9,914 bases of DNA from assembly GCA_937952155.1 (NCBI GenBank), contig CALFYH010000428.1, forward strand, positions 1 to 9,914, written 5' to 3'. Position numbers and translations under genes: made by a program. The stretch is from an uncultured Saprospiraceae bacterium (GTDB taxonomy: Bacteria; Bacteroidota; Bacteroidia; Chitinophagales; Saprospiraceae). Each line of letters begins with the position of its first letter. The stretch's first letter is position 1. Under the pieces are notes generated by a model. That model had not been told where the DNA came from. It saw nothing but the letters and a program-made list of their open reading frames with translations, and searched no databases. Positions 1-7,126 of this stretch are shown one piece after another.

Positions 1-965
1 TTGTTATTCCATCCATTAAAAATATTCCATCTACCTGTAAGGCCAAATGAAACGCCTGCATTTTGATTGAATTTAAAAACGCCAATCTCAGCATTGGCTT
101 GAGAAAAATTATACCCTGCATTGACATCAATTGTCGGATATTTGTTGGCTTCCCATTGTTTGATTGTCAGCCCTGAAATAGCCAAACTTTTGTTTGCTAA
201 TTGCAACATTTTATTTCTTTGCGATGCCAAATTCAGTACTTCATCCAGATTTGGAATAGGAAGTGATTCAGTCTCGAAAATGGCAAAGTCAAAATCCAGA
301 TTTTTTGCCATCAAACTATTCAGGTTTATTTTCATATTTTTGTAGAGTAATTCCTGATTTATGAGCATCGAGCTATCTGCGTTGATATCTACTTGAGCTT
401 GTATAATTGGAATTCCAGACCCACTGCCTGCATCCTGTTTTAATTTTGCAAGCTGTAATCTTTCCTTAGATATTTCAATCGCCTCTTTGATGGTTTTTAG
501 TCTTTCCTGCTGATATTCCAATCCGTAATACAATTCCATAACCTGAGCGACGGTATTCTCTATTTGCATTTGAAGGTTTATCTTACCTAAATTCTCGATC
601 TCACCAAGACGATCTCTAGTCACGAACATACGCATCCCATCAAATACTGTCCATGCTGCTTGAATATTAGCACTTAAATTGCGGGAATTAGCACCACTAC
701 CTTGTCTAACTTCACCGCTCGAAAGTTCTAATCTGGAATTGTTGATATTAAAGGTCTGTCCAAAATTCAAAGCTACTTCTGGTAACATGCCCGCATTTCC
801 TTTGGTATTGTTTGCTGCATCTATGGCCAATTCATTCGAAGCTATTCTAATCTGATAATTATTCTCTACGGCATTCTTTATAGCTTCATTCAGTGTAAGT
901 GCATGTTGTCCCCAAGAAGAAACTATCCACGAAATCCAAAAAATAATAATACCATAAATTCGCAT
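1..965 (-). CDS. TolC-family outer-membrane efflux protein (3' end beyond window)
   Basis: Read on the minus strand from the ATG at 965-963, the frame is open for 321 codons and leaves the window at base 1, so the C-terminal part is missing. Residues 1-19 form a signal peptide with cleavage likely between G19 and Q20. A TolC-type start follows (LTLNEAIKNAVENNYQI, residues 24-39). The two halves of the fold carry the paired strand motifs WTVFDG (105-110) and WNIFNG (313-318), typical of the internal duplication in TolC/OprM proteins. Long amphipathic helices between them (about 120-220) fit the periplasmic tunnel. TolC proteins are trimeric outer-membrane exit ducts that work with a membrane-fusion protein and an inner-membrane pump. 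Partner genes would lie beyond base 1 and cannot be seen, so the substrate is unknown. A typical member has about 420-480 residues, so roughly two thirds is present. Family assignment is confident. Confidence 0.9.
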   Translation of the reverse strand, partial: MRIYGIIIFWISWIVSSWGQHALTLNEAIKNAVENNYQIRIASNELAIDAANNTKGNAGMLPEVALNFGQTFNINNSRLELSSGEVRQGSGANSRNLSANIQAAWTVFDGMRMFVTRDRLGEIENLGKINLQMQIENTVAQVMELYYGLEYQQERLKTIKEAIEISKERLQLAKLKQDAGSGSGIPIIQAQVDINADSSMLINQELLYKNMKINLNSLMAKNLDFDFAIFETESLPIPNLDEVLNLASQRNKMLQLANKSLAISGLTIKQWEANKYPTIDVNAGYNFSQANAEIGVFKFNQNAGVSFGLTGRWNIFNGWNN

Positions 966-1012
966 AGCGGTTAGGTTTGGTCTAAAATAAATTATCATTA
1001 AATATAATAGCT

Positions 1013-1020
1013 CAAAGGTA
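1013..1020 (-). promoter_or_regulatory. Candidate -7 promoter element for the tolC-like gene
   Basis: On the minus strand this reads TACCTTTG, an exact match to the Bacteroidota -7 consensus TAnnTTTG. It would place the transcription start near 1009 and give a leader of about 43 nt. No convincing TTTG -33 element is visible at the right spacing, so this is a motif match only. Confidence 0.45.
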
Positions 1021-1242
1021 AATTTAGTTTTGCTTTAGTATAAACCTTTTCACAAATAATTCAGAGAATATTACACTTTTGCCCTACATAAATGAAACTA
1101 GTGTGAAGAGCATGTCTCATTTTAAGGTTATACCCTGAATTTTAGAATTTTCAATCTGAAAATATCATTGGCATTCTAATATTGTTTACAAACAAGAATA
1201 AAAATATTTTTATATATTTTACATTAAATAACTTAAATATGC

Positions 1243-1250
1243 TATATTTG
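1243..1250 (+). promoter_or_regulatory. Candidate -7 promoter element for the M48 protease operon
   Basis: TATATTTG matches the Bacteroidota TAnnTTTG consensus exactly. It predicts transcription from about 1254-1257 and a leader of about 25 nt before the TTG at 1281. The -33 region is only T-rich (TTTTAC, 1217-1222). A second exact match, TATATTTG at 1276-1283, contains the proposed TTG start codon. It cannot drive this start, because that codon would then lie upstream of the transcript. Confidence 0.4.
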
Positions 1251-1280
1251 CTAATTAATACTAATTTTTAAATTATATAT

Positions 1281-3044
1281 TTGTCACATAACATTAAAAA
1301 ACAAAATTTTATTTCATTAATAAGAAATGCCAAAATATACTTTCGAGGTAAACAAAAAAGTCATATTATTGTTTATTTTTGCTTTTTGGTTGGGTTTAAT
1401 TGTACTACATATGTCATATCGCAATCCAGGATTTTCGGCACTCTCCCGATTCTAAAACCAACCACAAATGTAGAATACACTGACAAAAACCTAAATCATA
1501 CAAAAGAATATGAGCACATTTTAAAAATTTATACTAAACTAGTCAATTCGAGAGGTGATTTTAGATATCCAATCCCAGCGCTTTACCTTAGAGAAGAAGA
1601 AGCTTATGTAGCCAGTATTAATTACAACAACCTTGCTATTACCATTGAAAAAAAAGCGTATGATGTTTGCCAAAAATTTGGAGATATAGGCATAGCATTT
1701 TTGTTGGCACATGAGTTGACTCATTATTACGAAAAACATGCTTGGAAATCTGATTTTGTATATGAACTCGGGGACTTAGAAATTGCAAAAAACCTAAAAG
1801 AAACCAATGACCAGATAATGAATGAAACACAAGCGGATTATTTGGGAGGATTTTTGGCATATTCTGCGGGTTTTGGTTTATTTGACAATGGAAAAGCACT
1901 AATAGATTCATTATATGCAGCCTACAAGCGACCAGAAAAACTACAAGGGTATCCTTCGAAAAGTGATAGAATCAAAATGGCTGAAAAAAGTGGACAAAAA
2001 ATCGCACAATTAGCAGATATTTTTGAAGTAGCAAATTTTATGTCGGCCGTAGGCCAATACGACAATGCATTCCAACTGTATAAACACATACTTATGCAGT
2101 ACCAAAGCCGTGAATTGTACAATAATACTGGCCATGCGGCAGTGATGAATGCAATGACCTACTTTGACAAAGATTCGTTAAAATACCAGTATGTTTCTGA
2201 AATCGACCTCGACTTTAAGGGCGCTAGAAGTGCTGCCAAAACCCGAGATTCTATACTGAGACAAGCCATACAATATTTTGATGCCGCAATCAGTTTAGAT
2301 CCAGCGTATGTACCAGCATATCTTAACAAAGCCAATGCCTATGCTATGCTCAATGAAGATGCAAAAGCAAATTTTTATTTGGAAAACGAAGCAGTTCCAG
2401 TATTTAAAAAGGCAGGTAAAGATTTTATAAAAACTGAAAGTGACATCCATGTACTGCGAGGTATTTTATTTGATAAACTTGGAAAAAAAGTGGAAGCAAT
2501 ATCTGAATTTGACAAAGCGATTGCAATGAATAATAGTGCCGCTGTGTATAACAAAAATGTAGTTTTGGGTATTACAAACCCAAAATCACCCATGACGAAA
2601 TCATGGAATTGTCTCAAAGAACCGATAGGTACGATGACCTTGGAAACTTATTTTAGGTCGCCAACACATATACCCAAAAAAGAAGTACAATTAAATAATG
2701 CCTCTACACTAAGGCAGTCTGGTGGGAAAAAAGACTTTAAGATATATAATTTCACAACTGGAAGTGCCCAAAAACTTCGGTCTGTATTTTTATCAACTTC
2801 AGTTGATTATGAAGGGTTGGCAATTGGTGGCATCAAAAAAGGATCCAGTGCCGATGAAATAGATACGATATTGGGCAGACCAGATGCGATTATTTCCACG
2901 ACAAACGGTACATTAATGGTGTTTGAAGGCAGTAAAAACGATCAAGGTAAAGTCCTTGATGAAAATAAAATCATTTTTGTTATGGATGAAATGAACGTTG
3001 TAAAAAAATGGATTTATTACAGCTCTAAATTGGTAATTAATTAA
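1281..3044 (+). CDS. Exported M48-family metalloprotease with TPRs and a BamE/SmpA-like C-terminus
   Basis: A 587-residue protein. The zinc protease signature HELTH is at residues 144-148, inside a hydrophobic helix (IAFLLAHELTH). The downstream third ligand is E182 in the ETQAD motif, with D186 four residues on, as in M48 peptidases. YPSKSDRI at 224-231 resembles the conserved M48 motif that precedes the last core helix. The N-terminus has a basic stretch, then a hydrophobic segment (about 29-46), with a possible signal peptidase I site between S47 and Q48, so the protein is probably periplasmic. TPR-like helices lie at about 253-275, 325-360 and 388-425. Residues 514-580 (IKKGSSADEIDTILGRPD, ending in a KKWIYY strand) resemble the BamE/SmpA signature; this is inference. 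The only canonical start is TTG at 1281: an in-frame TAA lies at 1269-1271 and the first internal in-frame ATG is at codon 180, inside the catalytic domain. The next gene begins 10 bp later. BepA-type M48-TPR proteases act in outer-membrane protein quality control; a similar role here is only a possibility. Confidence 0.85.
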   Translation: MSHNIKKQNFISLIRNAKIYFRGKQKSHIIVYFCFLVGFNCTTYVISQSRIFGTLPILKPTTNVEYTDKNLNHTKEYEHILKIYTKLVNSRGDFRYPIPALYLREEEAYVASINYNNLAITIEKKAYDVCQKFGDIGIAFLLAHELTHYYEKHAWKSDFVYELGDLEIAKNLKETNDQIMNETQADYLGGFLAYSAGFGLFDNGKALIDSLYAAYKRPEKLQGYPSKSDRIKMAEKSGQKIAQLADIFEVANFMSAVGQYDNAFQLYKHILMQYQSRELYNNTGHAAVMNAMTYFDKDSLKYQYVSEIDLDFKGARSAAKTRDSILRQAIQYFDAAISLDPAYVPAYLNKANAYAMLNEDAKANFYLENEAVPVFKKAGKDFIKTESDIHVLRGILFDKLGKKVEAISEFDKAIAMNNSAAVYNKNVVLGITNPKSPMTKSWNCLKEPIGTMTLETYFRSPTHIPKKEVQLNNASTLRQSGGKKDFKIYNFTTGSAQKLRSVFLSTSVDYEGLAIGGIKKGSSADEIDTILGRPDAIISTTNGTLMVFEGSKNDQGKVLDENKIIFVMDEMNVVKKWIYYSSKLVIN

Positions 3045-3054
3045 AAAATAAAAA

Positions 3055-4143
3055 ATGAAATCAAGTCCGTTGTTATGCTTATTTCTTTTGCTATTCAGTT
3101 ATGGTTTGATAGCTCAAGACATGCCAGTTATTGTAATATTTACGACAAAAAACGTCAAATATTTGGGTAATGACAACAAAAAAGTTAAATTAATACCTGG
3201 AGCGACATTATTGAAAACTGGCAAATTGGAATTAAAGCCCTCATCCAATATCTTATTGTACAGTGAAGGACTTTTTGTGCATGTTTCAAAAGAAAATGGA
3301 TTGCCATTATCTTCGTATTTTAATCTGGATCGAGAAATCTTATTAGATTTTAAGGTAGAATTTGGAAAATATATAGAACAAGCGGTTTGGAATACAATGC
3401 ACAGTGGCTGGAAAGTAAAACATGCCAACAAGCTTGGTGACGCATGGGGCGCAGAAAAGACAGAATCTACCGGCGGATGGGGAGCCGAGAAAACCGAGTC
3501 AACAGGTGGTTGGGGAGCTGAAAAGACTGAATCTTCTGGTGGTTGGGGAGCTGAGAAAACCGAGTCAACAGGCGGATGGGGAGCTGAAAAGACTGAATCT
3601 TCTGGTGGTTGGGGAGCCGAAAACATAAAGTCAAAACCTTCATGTCCTGGTGGAATATACAAAAAAGGGATAAACACATTAGAGTGGAAAAAAATTAAGG
3701 GCACAAAGAAATATACCTTCTATATTTTCAATACCAATGGCAAGCAAATATATTCCCAAGAGGTAATTAAAAATCAATTTGCCTTTGATTCGGAAAAAGC
3801 GTCTTTGAAAGTAGGTGAAAAATATTTTTGGCTTGCTGGTTCAAACGAAGCAAATCCTATTCTGACCACACCAGTATCATTTAGTATTGCAGAGCCAATG
3901 GAATACGATTTCGTAAAACATGAAATCAAAAACTCAGATATTTATGAAAAGGCTGACATGACAACACGCGACCTAATGTTGGCTGTCAATTATCAATTGA
4001 AGGGATTTGATTTAGAAGCTTTTAGCTTATTCCGTAAGTTATTGAAAAGAGACCCTAAAAACAGTCTTGTAAAAATGATGTATGCCAAGTTCTGTACTAA
4101 ATTTGGTGAGATAAACGAAGCTAAAAAAACATTAGCAAAATAA
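3055..4143 (+). CDS. Exported protein with FecR-like region, six 11-residue WGAEKTES repeats, Fn3-like region and TPR-like tail
   Basis: A 362-residue protein that I do not recognise as a named family. Residues 1-20 are a clear signal peptide (hydrophobic LLCLFLLLFSYGLIA) with cleavage likely before Q21. Residues 24-90 look beta-rich and have the spacing of FecR-like domains (a strand, then IPGATLLKTGKLEL, then SSNILLYSEGLFVHV). Residues 129-194 are six tandem 11-residue units of pattern GGWGAEKTES(S/T), the first and last degenerate. Residues 203-280 (LEWKKIKGTKKYTFYIF, later KYFWLAG) have the W and Y/W pattern of fibronectin-III-like folds in Bacteroidota surface proteins. The tail, 300-362, resembles a TPR-type helical repeat. 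I see no type IX C-terminal sorting domain. The ATG follows an A-rich leader 10 bp after the protease gene, so co-transcription is very likely. Tandem tryptophan-glycine repeats suggest a flexible linker or a multivalent binding segment, but the function is unknown. Confidence 0.85.
   Translation: MKSSPLLCLFLLLFSYGLIAQDMPVIVIFTTKNVKYLGNDNKKVKLIPGATLLKTGKLELKPSSNILLYSEGLFVHVSKENGLPLSSYFNLDREILLDFKVEFGKYIEQAVWNTMHSGWKVKHANKLGDAWGAEKTESTGGWGAEKTESTGGWGAEKTESSGGWGAEKTESTGGWGAEKTESSGGWGAENIKSKPSCPGGIYKKGINTLEWKKIKGTKKYTFYIFNTNGKQIYSQEVIKNQFAFDSEKASLKVGEKYFWLAGSNEANPILTTPVSFSIAEPMEYDFVKHEIKNSDIYEKADMTTRDLMLAVNYQLKGFDLEAFSLFRKLLKRDPKNSLVKMMYAKFCTKFGEINEAKKTLAK
3439..3636 (+). repeat. Six tandem 33-bp units encoding an 11-residue WGAEKTES repeat
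   Basis: The units start at 3439, 3472, 3505, 3538, 3571 and 3604 and stay in frame. Units 2-5 encode GGWGAEKTES plus S or T. Unit 1 begins DA instead of GG, and unit 6 diverges after WGAE. Units 2+3 and 4+5 form a 66-bp higher-order repeat: from 3487, the two 66-bp copies differ at only three bases, all synonymous. Adjacent units instead differ at nearly every degenerate codon. Copy number could vary between strains through slippage or recombination. Confidence 0.95.
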
Positions 4144-4163
4144 ACATATCTAGCGTAAAAGGT

Positions 4164-4177
4164 CAGGTATTTACCTG
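4164..4177. terminator. Possible bidirectional terminator hairpin between convergent genes
   Basis: CAGGTA (4164-4169) and TACCTG (4172-4177) are perfect inverted repeats around TT. A realistic hairpin is CAGGT/ACCTG with a 4-nt loop. It sits in the 27-bp gap between the plus-strand repeat-protein gene and the minus-strand oxidoreductase, overlapping the latter's stop codon. The stem is short and no strong U tract follows on either strand, so terminator activity is uncertain. Confidence 0.3.
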
Positions 4178-5409
4178 TTAACTCGGAATGCATCCAATGG
4201 TATCGCAGTTTTTTCATGGTTTATCAATTGCTTTACCAAAAATCCAGTAGCTGCAGCCAATGATACACCTAACATAGCATGTCCACCAGCTATTGTTATG
4301 TTTTTATGATGTGGGCTTGGCCCGATATAAGGCAATCCATCTGGCGAACAAGGTCTAAGGCCAGACCATATTTTATCTTCTGATGGTACAGTTAGCTTGA
4401 TATCTGGATAATATTTATTGGCAGCTGCAATTATGGGTTGAACTCGGTGCATGTTAATGTTATGGTTTATTCCCGAAAGTTCCATTGTGCCGCCAACCCT
4501 TAATTCTTTGCCGAGTGGCGTCATAGCTACCCGATCATCGACAAGAATTGCTGGATGATTGAGGTTATTTTGACGATCAGCATACGTCACACTATAACCT
4601 TTTCCTGGTTGCAAAAGTAGGTTTATTCCGAGTTTCTTAGTAAGTACTTCCATCCAGGATCCTACAGCAATTACTACATGGTCGCATGGAAAATTGCCTT
4701 TATTTGTGATAACTTCGCTTACCTTATTATTGCGAATAATAAAATCTTTTACCTCTTGATTGTGATAAAACTTTACACCTTTCTGTACCAAAGTATTAGA
4801 TAATGTGTGCATCATTTTTACAGGATGCAAGTGGCAATCTATAGGAAAATATACACCACCTAATGCATCGACCTTCACTTCTGATTCCATAGACTGAACT
4901 TCCGAAGCCGAAAGAATGGAAGTTTCTATACCATATTTTAATGCTTCTTTTGCCAATGCAGCCTCATGTCTTGCCGTTTCTTGGGTTTTATACAGCATAA
5001 GGCAACCTTTTTTCTCCAACTCAAAACCATGACCATTCGCACGATCTAGATCAATCATCAGGTTTCTACTCAATTGCAAAATATTGTTTAAATGAGGTGC
5101 ATTTTGGGATACCGACTTTTCATTTGCCTTTGTATAAAACTTCCATCCCCATTTTATAAGTGAGGCATTTATCCGAGGCTTTATATAAAATGGACTCGAT
5201 GAGCTAAGCATCCACTTCAATCCTTGCGCCACAATACCAGGTGATGCCAAAGGTATAAAATGACTAGGCGAAATATATCCTGCATTGCCGAATGAACAAT
5301 TGTTTGAGCCATCGCCTTTATCGATTATAATAACTTCATGTCCCGCTTCTTGCAGATAATATGCAGTACTAAGACCAATGACACCAGCGCCTATAATTGT
5401 GATATGCAT
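4171..5409 (-). CDS. DadA-type FAD-dependent D-amino-acid dehydrogenase
   Basis: A 412-residue protein of the DAO/DadA flavoprotein family. The N-terminus has the FAD-binding Rossmann motif GAGVIG (residues 7-12) and an acidic residue, D30, ending the second strand. CSFGNAG (38-44) and the following PS..PLASPG region match the DadA signature. The C-terminal WSGLRPCSPDGLPYIG (348-363) and GGHAMLG (375-381) are the conserved flavin and substrate-pocket motifs. Enzymes of this family oxidatively deaminate D-amino acids, or D-hydroxyproline in some relatives, to 2-oxo acids or imines and pass electrons to the respiratory chain. Length is close to the roughly 410-435 residues usual for the family. 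The N-terminus begins directly with the FAD-binding strand and has no signal peptide, so it is probably cytoplasmic or on the inner face of the membrane. It lies 80 bp downstream of porX on the same strand, with its own candidate promoter. No racemase or hydroxyproline-pathway gene is adjacent, so the substrate cannot be fixed. Confidence 0.88.
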   Translation of the reverse strand: MHITIIGAGVIGLSTAYYLQEAGHEVIIIDKGDGSNNCSFGNAGYISPSHFIPLASPGIVAQGLKWMLSSSSPFYIKPRINASLIKWGWKFYTKANEKSVSQNAPHLNNILQLSRNLMIDLDRANGHGFELEKKGCLMLYKTQETARHEAALAKEALKYGIETSILSASEVQSMESEVKVDALGGVYFPIDCHLHPVKMMHTLSNTLVQKGVKFYHNQEVKDFIIRNNKVSEVITNKGNFPCDHVVIAVGSWMEVLTKKLGINLLLQPGKGYSVTYADRQNNLNHPAILVDDRVAMTPLGKELRVGGTMELSGINHNINMHRVQPIIAAANKYYPDIKLTVPSEDKIWSGLRPCSPDGLPYIGPSPHHKNITIAGGHAMLGVSLAAATGFLVKQLINHEKTAIPLDAFRVNR

Positions 5410-5440
5410 GTAATCAATATTGTAAATTAGAAGTCGTATA

Positions 5441-5468
5441 CAAATGTAAAAAAATACTTGCTCCCAAA
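5441..5468 (-). promoter_or_regulatory. Candidate promoter for the DadA-like gene
   Basis: Read on the minus strand, TTTG (5468-5465) is followed after 16 nt by TACATTTG (5448-5441), an exact TAnnTTTG -7 match. The spacing is slightly shorter than the usual 17-23 nt. It predicts transcription from about 5435 and a leader of about 25 nt before the ATG at 5409. This suggests the gene need not depend on read-through from porX. Confidence 0.5.
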
Positions 5469-5489
5469 ATTATTATTCAATAAATTAAA

Positions 5490-7052
5490 TTACTTCGCTT
5501 TTGGTGACAATTTTATAATCGGGCAAATCATTTCTTCCATAGAAACGCCACCATGCTGGAAGGTATCTTTGAAAAAATTGTTGTAATACCCATAATTATT
5601 CGGATAGAGAAAAAAAACATCTTCCTTAGCAAAGATATACGAACTACTCATATTGGGAGAAGGCAGACCTGCTTCGATCGGATTTTTCACTTCGAAGACA
5701 TCTTTGCGGTCATATTGCAGATTGCGACCTACTTTATATCGAAGATTGGTTGTGGTCTCACGGTCGCCTATAACTTTACTCGAGTTTTGTACGCGAATAG
5801 TGCCATGATCTGTGGTGATCACTAGTTGGATGTCACGTTCTGCAAGTTTTTGCAAGGTTGCCCAAAGTTGTGAATTCAAAAACCACGATTTGGTCAATGA
5901 TCTATATGCCTTTTCATCACCTGCAAGCTCCTTCAAGACTTCCATTTCTGTCCGAGAGTGGGATAGCATATCAATAAAGTTGTACACAATCGCTGTGAAG
6001 TCATTATTTGCATAATTTAGGGCATTGTCTTGCAGCTGTCGTGCACCTTGAACATTCGTAACCTTGACATATTCTGATTTCATTTCCTTTTTTACTAATC
6101 GCTTTATCTGGTCTGCCATCAATTCTCCTTCTTTGAGATTTTTGCCACCTTCTTCATTATCATTGAGCCACCATTCGGGAAACCGTTTTTGAATGTCGAT
6201 CGGCAATAGCCCTGAAAAAATAGCGTTCCTGCTGTATTGTGTTGCTGTTGGCAGGATGGAAAAGAAAAAATCTTCTTCATCCACTTTGTACAGTTCTGTG
6301 ATGATTGGTTCGATGATTTTCCACTGGTCAAATCTCAGATTGTCCATCAGTATCATAATCGTGGGCTTATTATTTGCGAAAAGCGGAAACACCTTTTCTT
6401 TAAGCAAATTCTGTGAAGTCCTTGGGCCTTCTGCCTTTTTGATCCAATCTATATATTTTTTTGAAACGTATTTGAAAAATTCTCGGTTGGCATCTTCTTT
6501 TTGCATATTGAGAATTTCTTTCATCTGCTGATTGTTGCTATCATCTAGACGCAATTCCCAAGAAATTATTTTGCGATAGATTTCTACCCATTCTTTATAG
6601 TCAGGGCCACTGTTTATTTCCATTGCGATATTGCGAAATTCCTGCTGATAATCGGTCGCTGTTTTTTCTGAAACTAGACGTTTATTATCCACGATCTTTT
6701 TTAGCGTAAGTAGGATTTGATTTGGATTTACGGGTTTGATCAGATAGTCGTCTATTTGAGACCCGATCGCTTCTTCCATTATGTTTTCGGCTTCATTTTT
6801 TGTAATCATGACAATGGGTATATTGGGAAGCTTGGACTTAATACGCGCCAAAGTCTCCAATCCCGTCAATCCCGGCATGCTTTCATCCAAAAAAACTATA
6901 TCAATGGTCGAATCTTCGTCCAAAACATCCAACGCATCGTGTCCGTTACTGACTGTGACTACCTCATAACCCTTCTTTTCCAAAAAAAACAATTGCGGCT
7001 TAAGCATATCTATCTCATCATCAGCCCAAAGTATTTTTATTCTCTCGCTCAT
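5490..7052 (-). CDS. porX: PorX: response regulator fused to a PglZ phosphodiesterase domain
   Basis: A 520-residue protein, close to the length of characterised PorX. Residues 1-122 form a receiver domain with all key residues: acidic pocket D11/D12, phospho-acceptor D56 (FLDESMPG), T84 and K106. A helical linker (about 130-220) follows. Residues 228-515 form a PglZ domain of the alkaline-phosphatase superfamily, with candidate metal and catalytic residues D237 (ILMDNLRFD), T271 (TATQYSR), D361 and H365 (FIDMLSHSR), D415-H416 (TTDHGT) and H500 (FQHGG). In Porphyromonas gingivalis, PorX is the cytoplasmic partner of histidine kinase PorY and, with sigma factor SigP, controls type IX secretion genes; its PglZ domain hydrolyses cyclic and linear oligonucleotides. 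The same chemistry is expected here because no key residue is missing. No porY, sigP or T9SS structural gene is in the window. It is divergent from an HD hydrolase 74 bp away. Confidence 0.95.
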   Translation of the reverse strand: MSERIKILWADDEIDMLKPQLFFLEKKGYEVVTVSNGHDALDVLDEDSTIDIVFLDESMPGLTGLETLARIKSKLPNIPIVMITKNEAENIMEEAIGSQIDDYLIKPVNPNQILLTLKKIVDNKRLVSEKTATDYQQEFRNIAMEINSGPDYKEWVEIYRKIISWELRLDDSNNQQMKEILNMQKEDANREFFKYVSKKYIDWIKKAEGPRTSQNLLKEKVFPLFANNKPTIMILMDNLRFDQWKIIEPIITELYKVDEEDFFFSILPTATQYSRNAIFSGLLPIDIQKRFPEWWLNDNEEGGKNLKEGELMADQIKRLVKKEMKSEYVKVTNVQGARQLQDNALNYANNDFTAIVYNFIDMLSHSRTEMEVLKELAGDEKAYRSLTKSWFLNSQLWATLQKLAERDIQLVITTDHGTIRVQNSSKVIGDRETTTNLRYKVGRNLQYDRKDVFEVKNPIEAGLPSPNMSSSYIFAKEDVFFLYPNNYGYYNNFFKDTFQHGGVSMEEMICPIIKLSPKAK

Positions 7053-7074
7053 CAGCTTTTATGTTTTTATTTTG

Positions 7075-7082
7075 TAAATGTA
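7075..7082 (-). promoter_or_regulatory. Weak candidate -7 element for porX
   Basis: On the minus strand this reads TACATTTA, seven of eight positions of TAnnTTTG, 22 bp upstream of the porX ATG. It is the best match in the short divergent gap, but the last base is wrong and no -33 element is clear. Confidence 0.25.
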
Positions 7083-7113
7083 ATGAAAATATATAACGTT
7101 CGGAATTTAATTA

Positions 7114-7121
7114 TATTTTTG
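7114..7121 (+). promoter_or_regulatory. Candidate -7 element for the HD hydrolase gene, very close to the ATG
   Basis: TATTTTTG is an exact TAnnTTTG match that ends only 5 bp before the ATG at 7127. If used, transcription would begin at or within a few bases of the start codon, giving a leaderless or nearly leaderless mRNA. No clear TTTG lies about 20 bp upstream. Confidence 0.35.
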
Positions 7122-7126
7122 TACTC

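Larger units (their letters stand above)
966..1280. other. 315-bp AT-rich divergent intergenic region, no gene seen
   Basis: This lies between the start codons of two divergent genes. It holds candidate -7 boxes for each and three short inverted repeats: ATTTTCA/TGAAAAT with a 3-nt loop (1147-1163), TTGTTT/AAACAA with a 2-nt spacer (1182-1195) and AAATAT/ATATTT with a 3-nt spacer (1235-1249). The last overlaps the plus-strand -7 box. In such AT-rich DNA, 6-7 bp palindromes can arise by chance. The only small reading frame of note is a 10-codon ATG frame at 1239-1271, in frame with the downstream gene. I see no RNA gene. Confidence 0.6.

Noticed and set aside
121..345. 74-codon plus-strand frame at the left edge
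   Set aside because: It lies opposite the TolC-family gene, whose motifs are clear on the minus strand.
1276..1283. TATATTTG as the promoter of the M48 protease gene
   Set aside because: It contains the only usable start codon (TTG 1281), so a transcript from it would lack that codon. The match at 1243-1250 is preferred.
3422..3628. Second plus-strand frame through the repeat array
   Set aside because: A period of 33 bp keeps all frames periodic and open. It is a shadow of the real gene.
3439..3636. Possible CRISPR array because of regularly spaced 33-bp repeats
   Set aside because: The repeats are directly contiguous with no unique spacers and lie in frame within a coding sequence; no cas gene is nearby.
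3114..3704. 196-codon open frame on the minus strand opposite the repeat-protein gene, encoding a proline-rich SAPQPPEDSVF-type repeat
   Set aside because: It is the antisense image of the WGAEKTES repeats, which keep the opposite strand free of stops. It has no promoter or leader of its own, and the plus-strand frame has a signal peptide and domain structure.
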